The position numbers and the translations under genes were made by a program. 64,000 bases of DNA from Salsipaludibacter sp963735045. Its GTDB lineage: Bacteria; Actinomycetota; Nitriliruptoria; Nitriliruptorales; Nitriliruptoraceae. The notes under the pieces are model-generated. The model was not told where the DNA came from. It was given only the letters and a program-made list of their open reading frames with translations, and searched no databases. Below are positions 6,795 to 15,133 of this stretch, one piece after another; the first letter of the stretch is position 1; every line of letters begins with the position of its first letter. The stretch is from NCBI GenBank assembly GCA_963735045.1, contig CAVTIZ010000002.1, positions 372,001 to 436,000 on the forward strand, read 5' to 3'.

Positions 6795-7871
6795 GTGACC
6801 GATCCCGACGCCACCGCCGAGGCCACGGACGTGGCCGACCCGGCCGTGCCCGACGACCAGGTCGACACCACCGATGACATCGGCGACGAGTCCGCCGAGA
6901 CCGACGAGGCCCCCGCCGCCGACGCAGCCCCCGATGACACCGTCGCGGGCAGCGACGACCTGTCCGGGGACGGCATCGACCCCGGCACGCCGGAGACGCC
7001 CGAGGAGCATGCCGCCGCCGCAGACGTGGTCGCGCCCGACCAGGTCCCGGCTGCCGCCGACGACGACCTCGACGACCTGACCGAGCCCGACGCCGCCTCC
7101 GACGACGCCGATGACCTGGACGACCTGCTCGGGCTTGCCGGCGCCGACGACGACGAGGAGTCGGAGCCCACGCCCGATGCGACCGAGTCCGACGACGAGG
7201 TCCCGGCTCCGTCCGACGACGCCACGCCGGCCGAGCCGGTGCGCCGTCGTCGTCCCGAGTCGATGGAGGACGTCCGCGACCGCCGTGACCTGATCCGCCT
7301 GGCCGGTGACTGGTTCGTCGTGCACACCTACTCGGGGTACGAGCAGCGGGTCAAGGACAACCTGACCAACCGCATCGAGGCCCTGGCCGCCGAGGACCGG
7401 ATCTACGAGCTCGTGATCCCGACCGAGGAGGTCACGGAGTTCAAGAAGGGCAAGAAGCAGACCACCGAGAAGAAGTTCCTCCCCGGCTACGTCCTGATCC
7501 GCATGGACCTCGACGACGAGACCTGGAACATCGTGCGCCACACCCCGGCCGTGACCGGGTTCGTCGGCGCCACCGCCTCCAAGCCGGTCCCGCTGTCGCT
7601 GCGCGAGGTCGCGGCCACGCTCAAGATCCCGGACCGGATCGAGGAGGACGCCGATGGCGAGGAGATCGTCGAGGACACCAAGCCACAGGTGGCCGAGATC
7701 GACCTCGAGGTCGACGAGACCATCCGGGTCACCTCGGGTCCGTTCGCGGACTTCACCGGCACGATCGCCGAGATCAACCTCGACCAGGCCAAGCTCCGCG
7801 TCATGGTCAGCGTCTTCGGACGCGAGACCCCGCTGGAGCTGCCGTTCGACCAGGTGGCCAAGATCACCTGA
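6795..7871 (+). CDS. nusG: Transcription termination/antitermination protein NusG with long acidic N-terminus
   Basis: The 358-residue protein has an NGN domain from about residue 170 (GDWFVVHTYSGYEQRVKDNL, then FLPGYVLIRMDLDDETW) and a C-terminal KOW domain (VTSGPFADFTGTIAEINLD). The first roughly 165 residues are almost entirely Asp, Glu, Ala, Pro and Thr. Actinobacterial NusG often has an acidic extension, but one this long is at the high end. NusG binds RNA polymerase and couples it to Rho or S10. The GTG at 6795 gives MTDPDATAEA; no strong ribosome-binding site is obvious, so the exact start within the acidic region is less certain. Confidence 0.95.
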   Translation: MTDPDATAEATDVADPAVPDDQVDTTDDIGDESAETDEAPAADAAPDDTVAGSDDLSGDGIDPGTPETPEEHAAAADVVAPDQVPAAADDDLDDLTEPDAASDDADDLDDLLGLAGADDDEESEPTPDATESDDEVPAPSDDATPAEPVRRRRPESMEDVRDRRDLIRLAGDWFVVHTYSGYEQRVKDNLTNRIEALAAEDRIYELVIPTEEVTEFKKGKKQTTEKKFLPGYVLIRMDLDDETWNIVRHTPAVTGFVGATASKPVPLSLREVAATLKIPDRIEEDADGEEIVEDTKPQVAEIDLEVDETIRVTSGPFADFTGTIAEINLDQAKLRVMVSVFGRETPLELPFDQVAKIT

Positions 7872-8020
7872 CGCACCACACGCGGACGACACCTGTTGGT
7901 CCGCGACGTTGCACCATCGTCACCCGACGACGTGACCGCGCCGCGGTCACGTGCCACATCGCCGACGTGGGAGGGACCGCTGGACGCGGCCCGTCTGCAC
8001 CACGAGGAGAACCACGCACC

Positions 8021-8446
8021 ATGTCCAAGAAAGTCAGCGGCTTCATCAAGCTGCAGATCCCGGCCGGGCAGGCCAACCCCGCACCCCCCGTGGGTCCGGC
8101 GTTGGGCCAGCACGGCGTCAACATCATGGAGTTCTGCAAGACGTTCAACGAACGTACGCAGCAGCAGTCCGGGGACATCGTCCCCGTGGAGATCACGGTC
8201 TACGAGGACCGCTCCTTCACCTTCATCACCAAGACCCCGCCGGCGGCGCAGCTGCTGCTCAAGGCGGCCGGGCTCAAGTCCGGGTCCGGTGAGCCCCACA
8301 TCACCAAGGTGGGCTCGGTGACCCGAGACCAGGTCCGGGACATCGCGGAGAAGAAGATGCCCGACCTCAACGCCATCGACGTCGATGGCGCCATGAAGAT
8401 CATCGAGGGCACCGCGCGCTCGATGGGCATCACGGTCAAGGGCTGA
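8021..8446 (+). CDS. rplK: 50S ribosomal protein L11 (uL11)
   Basis: The 141-residue protein has the uL11 signature: MSKKVSGFIKLQIPAGQANP, PPVGPALGQHGVNIMEFCKT and the rRNA-binding C-terminal domain ending MKIIEGTARSMGITVKG. It forms the GTPase-associated centre with 23S rRNA and is the thiostrepton target region. ATG 8021 follows GAGGAG. It is followed after 10 bases by rplA. Confidence 0.99.
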   Translation: MSKKVSGFIKLQIPAGQANPAPPVGPALGQHGVNIMEFCKTFNERTQQQSGDIVPVEITVYEDRSFTFITKTPPAAQLLLKAAGLKSGSGEPHITKVGSVTRDQVRDIAEKKMPDLNAIDVDGAMKIIEGTARSMGITVKG

Positions 8447-8456
8447 GGAGACGATC

Positions 8457-9179
8457 ATGGCGAAGCACGGAAAGAACTACCGCGCCGCACAGGCACGTCT
8501 TGCCGACGGGACGCTGTACAGCCCGCGCAAGGCATTCTCACTGCTCAAGGAGATCAACAGCGCGTCCTACGACCCCACGGTCGAGTGCGCCTTCCGGTTG
8601 GGGGTCGACCCCCGCAAGGCCGACCAGATGGTCCGAGGGTCCGTGGGCCTGCCCCACGGCATCGGCAAGTCCGTCACGGTCGCCGTCGTCGCCGATGGCG
8701 CCAAGGCCACCGAGGCCCGTGACGCCGGCGCCGACCACGTCGGCGGGGACGACCTGGTCGAGCAGCTGCAGGGCGGTGACCTCATCGACGAGCTCGATGC
8801 GATCATCGCGACGCCCGACCAGATGGGCAAGCTCGGTCGGCTCGGGAAGGTGCTGGGCCCCCGCGGCCTGATGCCGAACCCGAAGTCGGGCACCGTGACG
8901 ATGGACGTCGCCAAGGCCGTGACCGAGATCAAGTCCGGCCGGGTCGAGTACCGCACGGACCGCCAGGGCAACGTGCACACCGTGCTGGGCAAGGCGTCGT
9001 TCAGCGTCGACCAGCTGGTCGACAACTACGCGGCCCTGCTCGACGAGCTGCTGCGCCAGCGCCCGGCCTCGGCCAAGGGTCGCTACCTGCGCACCGTGGC
9101 CGTGTCGACGTCGGCCTCCCCGTCGGTCCCACTGGACCCGTCGGCCTCCCGCGACCTCGTCGAGGATGACGACGCGTGA
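8457..9179 (+). CDS. rplA: 50S ribosomal protein L1 (uL1)
   Basis: The 240-residue protein carries the uL1 core, including GKLGRLGKVLGPRGLMPNPK and VEYRTDRQGNVHTVLGK. uL1 forms the stalk that moves deacylated tRNA out of the E site and classically represses its own rplK-rplA mRNA. GAGGAG overlaps the end of rplK. A short Ser/Pro/acidic tail follows the conserved core. A strong terminator follows at 9230. Confidence 0.99.
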   Translation: MAKHGKNYRAAQARLADGTLYSPRKAFSLLKEINSASYDPTVECAFRLGVDPRKADQMVRGSVGLPHGIGKSVTVAVVADGAKATEARDAGADHVGGDDLVEQLQGGDLIDELDAIIATPDQMGKLGRLGKVLGPRGLMPNPKSGTVTMDVAKAVTEIKSGRVEYRTDRQGNVHTVLGKASFSVDQLVDNYAALLDELLRQRPASAKGRYLRTVAVSTSASPSVPLDPSASRDLVEDDDA

Positions 9180-9197
9180 CGCTCGCTTCGCTCGTTC
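9178..9197. repeat. Copy of the GCTCGC-type palindromic intergenic element
   Basis: GACGCTCGCTTCGCTCGTTC begins inside the rplA stop codon. It belongs to a family of short GC-rich palindromes seen after several genes here (near 23420, 49300, 50410, 51870, 61180 and 61790). Confidence 0.5.
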
Positions 9198-9229
9198 TGT
9201 GGCCTGGGTGACAGGACTCGAAGCAACGA

Positions 9230-9261
9230 ACGGGCCCCGGCTTGATGCCGGGGCCCGTTTT
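9230..9261 (+). terminator. Rho-independent terminator after rplA
   Basis: ACGGGCCCCGGC (9230-9241) pairs perfectly with GCCGGGGCCCGT (9247-9258) across a 5-base loop, and is followed by TTT. This ends the secE-rplA transcript. Confidence 0.85.
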
Positions 9262-9735
9262 CCGTACGGACTTGTTGGAGGTTGTGAGCGCAACGAACGA
9301 CTCCACTGCGCCCGGAGGGTGTGTCCGCCCCTGGAGCATGCCGTCTTCGTGCGCACAGCGTCGGGCCCGACCTGGTGGTCGGGCCCGACGTTGGTTCGAT
9401 TCCTGGGAGGCGATGACGGACGACGCGTGGATCACGAGGATCGGGCGTCGGTGCGCCTCGGTGGGACCAGCTCCGAGGGCCTCACAGGCCGGTGGTCCGG
9501 GTGGAGTCGCCACCATCCTCGACTGTCGAGGAGCGGCGGGTAGGCAGAAGCGCCGCTAGCGCCCGGCCACCTCCAGGGTCCCGTCATGACAACTGCTATC
9601 CAAACGGACCACCTCCTCTCTCTGGTGCGAGCAGTGTGCCACGTCGCCCCGCTCGTGTCAGGTCCGACCAGGAGGGGCGCACAGCCGGGGCGCGACCGGG
9701 GAATGGGACGGCGGCCGGGTCACGTTGCGCCGGAC
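9262..9735. other. Non-coding gap with a second strong hairpin
   Basis: No convincing gene is seen. The main structure is a perfect 14-bp stem (9359-9372 with 9377-9390, loop TGGT) rich in GGGCCC. It lacks a clear T-tract but may be a bidirectional terminator or transcript-stabilising hairpin. AGGAGGGG at 9670-9677 has no start codon at the right distance. Confidence 0.5.
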
Positions 9736-10890
9736 ATGGAGACCTTCGACGTGATCGTGGTGGGGGCGGGACAGGCCGGGCTGTCGGCCGCCCGCCACCT
9801 GGTGCGTGCGGGCCTGGAACCGGGGCGCGACATGTTGGTCCTGGACGCCGCGGACGGTCCCGGCGGGGCATGGCGCGAACGCTGGGACTCACTGACGATG
9901 GACCGCGTCAACGGCATCTTCGGCCTGCCCGACCTGGCGGTGCCGCCGTTCGCACCCCACGACCGCGCCAACGAGGTCCTGCCCGCGTGGTTCGCCGACT
10001 ACGAGGAACGCTTCGACCTGCGGGTGCGACGTCCCGTGTCGGTGTCGTCGGTGCGGTCGGTGCCCGACGAGGAGGGACCATGGGAGGGTGGGCACGACTG
10101 GCTCGAACTCGACCTCGCCGGGACCGGCACGGGGCCGAACGGCGGCGACACGTTGGCCACGCGCGGCCTGGTCAGCGCCACGGGCACCTGGACCCGGCCG
10201 TTCTGGCCCCACGTCCCCGGGCGCGAGGAGTTCCGGGGCCGCCAGCTCCACACCCACGACTGGCCCGGCGGTGCGACGTTGGCCGGCCAGCGGGTCGTGG
10301 TGGTCGGAGGTGGCATCTCGGCGCTGGGCCACCTCGACGAGCTGGCCGCGTCCGGCGCCACCACCACCTGGGCCACCCGGCGGACTCCCACGTGGCGCGA
10401 GGCCGCCTTCACCACCGAGTTCGGACGCGAGGTCGTGGCGCGGGTGGACGAGCGGGTCCGCGCCGGTCGGCGACCGCGGTCGGTCGTGCACGAGACCGGC
10501 CTGCCCCTGACTCCACGGGTGCGCGAGCTGCGGGCCGCCGGCGTGCTGGACCGACGCCCGATGTTCGACCGGCTCACGCCGGACGGGGTCGCCTGGCTCG
10601 ACGACCGCGGCGGGGTGGTCGACCAGGTCGAGGCCGACGTCGTCGTGTGGGCAACGGGTTTCCGCTCGGCGCTGGACCACCTCGCGCCGCTCGACCTGCG
10701 CACCCGCCACGGTGGCATTCACATGGACGGGACCCGCGTGGTCGCCGACCCCCGCATCCACCTCGTCGGCTACGGGCCCTCGGCCAGCACCGTCGGCGCC
10801 AACCGGGCCGGCCGCGCCGCCGCGGTCGAGCTGGTCGACCACCTCCTGGGCGTGACGGCGGGTGACCGGGCCAGTCCCCGCGCCGCCTGA
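9736..10890 (+). CDS. FAD-dependent oxidoreductase, flavin monooxygenase-like
   Basis: The 384-residue protein has two dinucleotide-binding motifs: FAD-binding VVGAGQAGLSAARHL near residue 8 and NAD(P)-binding VVVGGGISALGHLDEL near residue 190. Between them are PGGAWRERWDSL (as in trimethylamine/Baeyer-Villiger-type monooxygenases) and ATGTWTRPFWP. VVWATGFRSALDHL near residue 300 is the ATG-type motif of these enzymes. The substrate is unknown. METFDVIVVG at 9736 is chosen as start because it fits the family; an in-frame ATG at 9703 is possible. Neither has a clear ribosome-binding site. It is followed by an aldehyde dehydrogenase on the same strand. Confidence 0.82.
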   Translation: METFDVIVVGAGQAGLSAARHLVRAGLEPGRDMLVLDAADGPGGAWRERWDSLTMDRVNGIFGLPDLAVPPFAPHDRANEVLPAWFADYEERFDLRVRRPVSVSSVRSVPDEEGPWEGGHDWLELDLAGTGTGPNGGDTLATRGLVSATGTWTRPFWPHVPGREEFRGRQLHTHDWPGGATLAGQRVVVVGGGISALGHLDELAASGATTTWATRRTPTWREAAFTTEFGREVVARVDERVRAGRRPRSVVHETGLPLTPRVRELRAAGVLDRRPMFDRLTPDGVAWLDDRGGVVDQVEADVVVWATGFRSALDHLAPLDLRTRHGGIHMDGTRVVADPRIHLVGYGPSASTVGANRAGRAAAVELVDHLLGVTAGDRASPRAA

Positions 10891-11026
10891 TTCGCCCAGG
10901 CGGTGAGGTGGTGAGGTTCGCGTCGCGTCCGGTCGCCGGATCGCCACGCGAATCGCCCGTCGGAAGGGGAGTGTGCGGGCTACCGTGACTGTCGACAATC
11001 CGACACTTGGTGCGAGAGGATCCGCC

Positions 11027-12523
11027 ATGTCCGCAGAAACCATCGACACCGCCCCCGCGTCGGACAACCTCGACGTGGCCCGGGCGACGGTTGCGGCCAC
11101 CCCGACGGGGCTGCTCGTGGGCGGCCAGTGGCGCGACGCATCCGGTGGCGCCACGACGGTGGTGGACGACCCCGCGACACTCGACACGGTCGCGGAGGTC
11201 GCCGACGCGACGGCCGACGATGCCGTCGCGGCGATGGACGCGGCCGGGGCGGCACAGCCGGGCTGGGGCGCGTCGTCGCCGCGGGAACGCCACGACGTCC
11301 TGATGCGGGCGTTCGACGAGCTGCTGGCACGGCGCGACGAGCTGGCCGCGATGATGACCCTCGAGATGGGCAAGCCGGTCTCGGAGTCCCGCGGCGAGGT
11401 CGCCTACGCCGCGGAGTTCCTCCGCTGGTTCGCCCAGGAGGCACTCCGGATCGAGGGTCGGTACGGGATCGCGCCCAGCGGCGCCAACCGGGTCCTGGTG
11501 GCCCCGCGCCCGGTCGGCCCGACCGTCGCCGTCACCCCGTGGAACTTCCCGATGGCCATGGGTGCCCGCAAGCTCGCGCCCGCGATCGCCGCGGGGTGCA
11601 CCAGCGTGCTCAAGCCGGCCGAGCAGACGCCGCTGAGCTCGCTCGCCCTGGCGGACGTCCTGACCCGGGCCGGGCTGCCCGACGGGGTCGTCAACGTCGT
11701 GACGACCAACGACCCCGGGACGGTCGTCGACGCCCTGGTCCACCACCCGGCCACGCGCAAGCTGACCTTCACCGGGTCGACCGCGGTCGGCAAGCTGTTG
11801 CTGCGCGCGGCCGCCGACGGGGTGCTGCGCACCTCGATGGAGCTCGGCGGCAACGCGCCGTTCGTGGTCTTCGCCGACGCCGACCTGGACGCGGCCCTCG
11901 AGGGCGCCATGCTGGCCAAGTTGCGCAACACCGGGCAGGCGTGCACGGCCGCCAACCGCTTCCTGGTGCACGAGTCCGTCGCCGACGACTTCACGACGGG
12001 GCTGGCCGAACGCATGGCCGGCATGGCGGTCGGGCCCGGCCTGGAGGAGGAGACCGAGATCGGACCGCTGGTCGACGAGGCCGCCCGTGACAAGGTCGAG
12101 CGGCTGGTGGGCGACGCGGTCTCGCGCGACGCCCGGGTCGTGCTCGGCGCCGACCGCGCCGACGGGGCAGGTTGGTTCTACCAGCCGACCGTGTTGGCCG
12201 ACGTCGACGCCTCGGCCGACCTCAACCAGGACGAGATCTTCGGCCCCGTGGCCGCCATCAGCACGTTCCGGGACACCGACGAGGCCGTCCGCCGCGCCAA
12301 CGACACCGTCCACGGCCTGGTGTCGTACGTCTTCACGCGTGACCTCGAGCGCGCCCTCGACCTGGTGGACCGGCTCGACACCGGCATGGTCGGCGTCAAC
12401 CGCGGACTGGTCTCGGACCCCGCCGCCCCCTTCGGCGGCGTCAAGGAGTCCGGCCTCGGGCGCGAGGGCGGCCGCGACGGCATCTGGGAGTTCCTCGAAG
12501 TCCGCTACGCCGCCATCTCCTGA
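11027..12523 (+). CDS. NAD(P)-dependent aldehyde dehydrogenase, succinate-semialdehyde dehydrogenase type
   Basis: The 498-residue protein is a full-length ALDH. The sequence TPWNFPMAMGARKLAPAIAA binds the cofactor, FTGSTAVGKLLL follows, the general base is Glu272 in MELGGNAPF, and the nucleophile is Cys306 in NTGQACTAANR. The C-terminal GVNRGLVSDPAAPFGGVKES is typical of GabD/SSADH, which oxidises succinate semialdehyde to succinate in the GABA shunt; related semialdehydes are possible substrates. ATG 11027 follows GAGAGGA. With the upstream flavoprotein it forms an accessory block between rplA and rplJ. Confidence 0.88.
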   Translation: MSAETIDTAPASDNLDVARATVAATPTGLLVGGQWRDASGGATTVVDDPATLDTVAEVADATADDAVAAMDAAGAAQPGWGASSPRERHDVLMRAFDELLARRDELAAMMTLEMGKPVSESRGEVAYAAEFLRWFAQEALRIEGRYGIAPSGANRVLVAPRPVGPTVAVTPWNFPMAMGARKLAPAIAAGCTSVLKPAEQTPLSSLALADVLTRAGLPDGVVNVVTTNDPGTVVDALVHHPATRKLTFTGSTAVGKLLLRAAADGVLRTSMELGGNAPFVVFADADLDAALEGAMLAKLRNTGQACTAANRFLVHESVADDFTTGLAERMAGMAVGPGLEEETEIGPLVDEAARDKVERLVGDAVSRDARVVLGADRADGAGWFYQPTVLADVDASADLNQDEIFGPVAAISTFRDTDEAVRRANDTVHGLVSYVFTRDLERALDLVDRLDTGMVGVNRGLVSDPAAPFGGVKESGLGREGGRDGIWEFLEVRYAAIS

Positions 12524-12559
12524 CCCACGCACCTCCCACGCACCAGCAAGGACGAGGTG

Positions 12560-12841
12560 ACCGACGGCCCGCACGCCGAAGGTGCACTGGACGTTGCGAG
12601 GCCCCAGCCGAGCAACTCCAATGCGGCCGGAAGGTGTCGTCGCCGAAGGAAGACGCGACCGACGGCCGCACGCCGAAGGGTGCACTGGACGTTGCGAGGC
12701 CCCAGCCGAGCAACTCCATTGCACTCGGATGTTGCTTCCGCGCCCGGCGTGGGCTCCCCAGGAGGTGCACTGGAGTTTCGGCGTGCCCGCATTCGGTGAC
12801 CGACGACGCGGTGTGCCGCCGTCGGGTTCGCCGAAACTCCA
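12560..12841. repeat. Pair of 65-bp direct repeats plus 13-bp inverted repeat
   Basis: This 357-base gap has no gene. A 65-bp unit at 12560-12624 recurs at 12658-12722 with one substitution and two compensating single-base indels. Next to it, TGGAGTTTCGGCG (12771-12783) is inverted at 12829-12841. Each unit contains the string GTGCACTGGACGTTGCGAGG. The layout resembles a decayed miniature mobile element or BIME-like intergenic repeat. Confidence 0.75.
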
Positions 12842-12880
12842 ATCCATCCGACCGCAGTCTTCGCCGCAGGATCAAGCCGG

Positions 12881-13351
12881 CTACGGATGGACGCCGAGCT
12901 CCCGGTCGAGGTTGCGGGCGAAGGCGTCACCCGTGCGGATCATCGCCTGGTTCATCACGCCTTCGACCGCGCGCGTCGACAGGCGGGGGAGTGGCAGGTC
13001 GACGTGCAGGGTGATCGAGATCGACACCGTCGTTCCCCGCTCGTGGTCGTCGAGGCGGTACCAGCCGTCGGCCCCGGCCCACTCGTTGGCGTCGGCCGGG
13101 GGCGTGTGGGCGTAGTCGATGCGTTCCTCGGGCGTGAACTCCATCGTCTCGGTGAAGGTCGGGGCCACTTCCATGCCCAGGCCCTTGATGCCGGCCAGGG
13201 TCCACACCCAGGTGGTGCCGTCGGCCGCGATGCTGCGCACCAGCGGGGTGAGGTCGGCGAGCAGGTTCGGGTCGGTCAGGACGGCCCAGATGTCGGACCG
13301 CGGCGCCTCCACCACGGCCGTGGAGGTGTTGTTGGCGGTGAACGTGGTCAC
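12881..13351 (-). CDS. SRPBCC (polyketide cyclase/dehydrase-like) family protein
   Basis: The 156-residue protein has the START-like fold pattern: NNTSTAVVEAPRSDIWAVLT near the start, then a segment ending MEFTPEERIDYAH, and a long C-terminal helix (GVMNQAMIRTGDAFARNL). Such proteins bind hydrophobic ligands; the ligand is unknown. GTG at 13351 (complement) has AGGA upstream and starts exactly at the conserved domain. It points leftward, away from the rplJ leader. A second SRPBCC gene occurs at 56227-56715. Confidence 0.75.
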   Translation of the reverse strand: MTTFTANNTSTAVVEAPRSDIWAVLTDPNLLADLTPLVRSIAADGTTWVWTLAGIKGLGMEVAPTFTETMEFTPEERIDYAHTPPADANEWAGADGWYRLDDHERGTTVSISITLHVDLPLPRLSTRAVEGVMNQAMIRTGDAFARNLDRELGVHP

Positions 13352-13519
13352 GAACGGTCCTGGTGGTCGAGGTCCGGGGGTCCGGTCTGGCGTGCTCGGA
13401 CGCGAGCCTACGGGAGCGTCGCAGGCGCTCCGACGCCCCGTCGCCGCTGGGCGGCCACGACGGTGTCGTGTCGGTGGCGTCGGTGGCCCGGCGACGGGGC
13501 CGGTACGCTGGAATTCGAA

Positions 13520-13700
13520 CAAACCGAAGACCGCTGGTCGCCCGTCATCCGACGGGCCGAAGGCTCGGACCTCGCCCCGCACACCGGGGCGTCGGCCACC
13601 AACGACCCGCGCAGGTGCGTGCACGACACCGTCGGACCACTGGCGGTGCTCGTCCCACCCCTGCGCAGCCCGCAGGGGTTTCGTCGTTTCCGGGTCCTCC
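13520..13700 (+). ncRNA. Ribosomal protein L10 leader (autoregulatory mRNA element)
   Basis: The segment between a -10-like TACGCT (13504-13509) and rplJ has features of the actinobacterial L10 leader: CCGAAGACCGCTGGTCGC-type stem (from about 13524), then a hairpin CCCCTGCG (13658-13665)/CGCAGGGG (13671-13678) followed by TTTCGTCGTTT, which looks like the attenuator. In this class the L10(L12)4 complex binds the leader to repress rplJL. Boundaries are approximate; a covariance-model search would settle the call. Confidence 0.7.
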
Positions 13701-13728
13701 GGTGGTCTGTGACCCGAACGGAGACGAT

Positions 13729-14439
13729 GTGGCACGACCAGACAAGGTTGCTGCCGTCGCCGACGTCAAGGACCGTTTCGAGTCCTCGGCGGCGCTGCTG
13801 CTGACCAACTACCGCGGCCTGTCCGTGGGGGAACTCGCCGAACTGCGTGGGGAACTCCGCAAGGCCAACGCGACCTATCGCGTCAGCAAGAACACGCTGA
13901 TCCGCCGCGCCATGCACGACGCGGGTGTGGAGGGACTCGACGAGATGCTCGTCGGCCCGACCGCCCTGGTGTTCTGCGCCGAGGACCCCGTCGGGCCGGC
14001 CAAGGCCCTGCGCGACTTCCTGAAGGACCACCCGGAGCTCGAGTTCAAGGGTGGGCTCCTGGACGGAGACGTGCTGGACGCCGAGGCGGCGCTCAAGCTC
14101 GCCGACCTCGAATCCCGTGAGGACCTGCTGGCACGTCTGGCCGGCCTCATGCACGGCGCCCTGGCCAACACCGCCCGGCTGCTGGCTGCCCTGCCCCAGA
14201 AGCAGGCGCAGCTCATCCAGGCCCTCATCGACGATGGTGGGCACGCCGGCGCCGACGGTGCCTCGACCACCGAGGTGGCCGAGCAGGCCGCTGCGTCGGA
14301 GCCCGCGACCGACGAGGCTGCGACCGACGAGGCTGCGACCGACGAGGCTGCGACCGAGGAGGCTGCTGCTGGCGAGGTCACGGAGGCCGAGGCCCCTGCG
14401 GCCGAGGACGACGCGCCCGCCGACGGCGACGAGGACTGA
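13729..14439 (+). CDS. rplJ: 50S ribosomal protein L10 (uL10) with acidic C-terminal tail
   Basis: The 236-residue protein begins with GTG (VARPDKVAAVADVKDRF), the usual uL10 start, with GGAG just upstream. LLTNYRGLSVGELAELR and VSKNTLIRRAM are diagnostic. uL10 anchors L7/L12 dimers to 23S rRNA. After the L12-binding helix, about 60 residues of Ala/Glu/Thr/Asp follow, encoded partly by a 15-bp tandem repeat (14305-14364, three exact copies and one variant). The tail is absent from typical uL10 of about 170-180 residues. Confidence 0.98.
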   Translation: MARPDKVAAVADVKDRFESSAALLLTNYRGLSVGELAELRGELRKANATYRVSKNTLIRRAMHDAGVEGLDEMLVGPTALVFCAEDPVGPAKALRDFLKDHPELEFKGGLLDGDVLDAEAALKLADLESREDLLARLAGLMHGALANTARLLAALPQKQAQLIQALIDDGGHAGADGASTTEVAEQAAASEPATDEAATDEAATDEAATEEAAAGEVTEAEAPAAEDDAPADGDED

Positions 14440-14521
14440 CGACGGCACGACCCAGACCCACCCACACGACGTACCAACGACTGCACGAGCGCGGGCGACG
14501 CCCGCGAGAAGGGACGCCATC

Positions 14522-14905
14522 ATGGCGAAGTTGACCACCGACGAGATGATCGACGCCTTCAAGGAGCTCACGCTCCTGGAGCTGTCCGAGCTCGTCTCCA
14601 AGTTCGAGGAGACCTTCGAGGTCTCCGCGGCCGCTCCCGTGGCCGTCGCTGCTGCCGGTGCCGGCGGCGGCGAGGCCGCTGCCGAGGAGGAGAAGGACGA
14701 GTTCGACGTCGTCCTGACCGCTGCCGGCGACAAGAAGATCCAGGTCATCAAGGAGGTCCGTTCGCTGACCTCCCTGGGCCTCAAGGAGGCCAAGGAGCTG
14801 GTCGAGGCCGCTCCGAAGGCCGTCCTGGAGGGTGTCGCCAAGGACGCCGCCGAGGAGGCCAAGGAAAAGATCGAGGCCGCCGGTGGGACCGTCGAGCTCG
14901 CCTGA
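14522..14905 (+). CDS. rplL: 50S ribosomal protein L7/L12 (bL12)
   Basis: The 127-residue protein has an N-terminal dimerisation helix (DEMIDAFKELTLLELSELVS), an Ala/Gly hinge near residues 40-55 and the factor-binding C-terminal domain (EFDVVLTAAGDKKIQVIKEV and LGLKEAKELVEAAPK). It recruits EF-Tu and EF-G. ATG 14522 follows GAAGGGA. It is downstream of rplJ and followed by a long hairpin. Confidence 0.99.
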   Translation: MAKLTTDEMIDAFKELTLLELSELVSKFEETFEVSAAAPVAVAAAGAGGGEAAAEEEKDEFDVVLTAAGDKKIQVIKEVRSLTSLGLKEAKELVEAAPKAVLEGVAKDAAEEAKEKIEAAGGTVELA

Positions 14906-14927
14906 GCCGACGTCGCACCACCACGTC

Positions 14928-14960
14928 GAGGGGCGGCACCCGATCGGGTGCCGCCCCCTC
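14928..14960 (+). terminator. Hairpin terminator after rplL
   Basis: GAGGGGCGGCACCCG and CGGGTGCCGCCCCCTC form a long GC stem. No T-tract follows, so termination may be partial. Confidence 0.6.
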
Positions 14961-15061
14961 GCCGTCGGGCCGGCGGACTGGCCGATCAGCCGACCTCGGT
15001 GGGTCGCGCGGACCTAGGGTGGTTCGTCGAACACCCCGCCCAACGACAGCAAGGAATCACC

Positions 15062-15133
15062 GTGCCCCGCAGCCTCATCGGCATCCTGATCGCCATCATC
15101 CTGGTCATCGTGATCGTGATGCTCCTTCGGTGA
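15062..15133 (+). CDS. Candidate 23-residue single-pass membrane microprotein
   Basis: GTG at 15062 opens a 23-codon frame that begins with Pro-Arg-Ser and is then almost entirely Leu, Ile and Val (IGILIAIILVIVIVMLL), ending in Arg. AAGGAA (15051-15056) is at ideal spacing, and a TAGGGT -10-like box (15015-15020) lies about 40 bases upstream. This would be a single transmembrane helix. It could resemble small hydrophobic proteins of the DUF3309 sort, but I do not recognise a family. It lies between rplL and rpoB. Confidence 0.45.
   Translation: MPRSLIGILIAIILVIVIVMLLR

Noticed and set aside
9385..9405. T-arm-like GGTTCGATTCC suggesting a tRNA
   Set aside because: No pairing acceptor, D or anticodon arm is present at the required distances.
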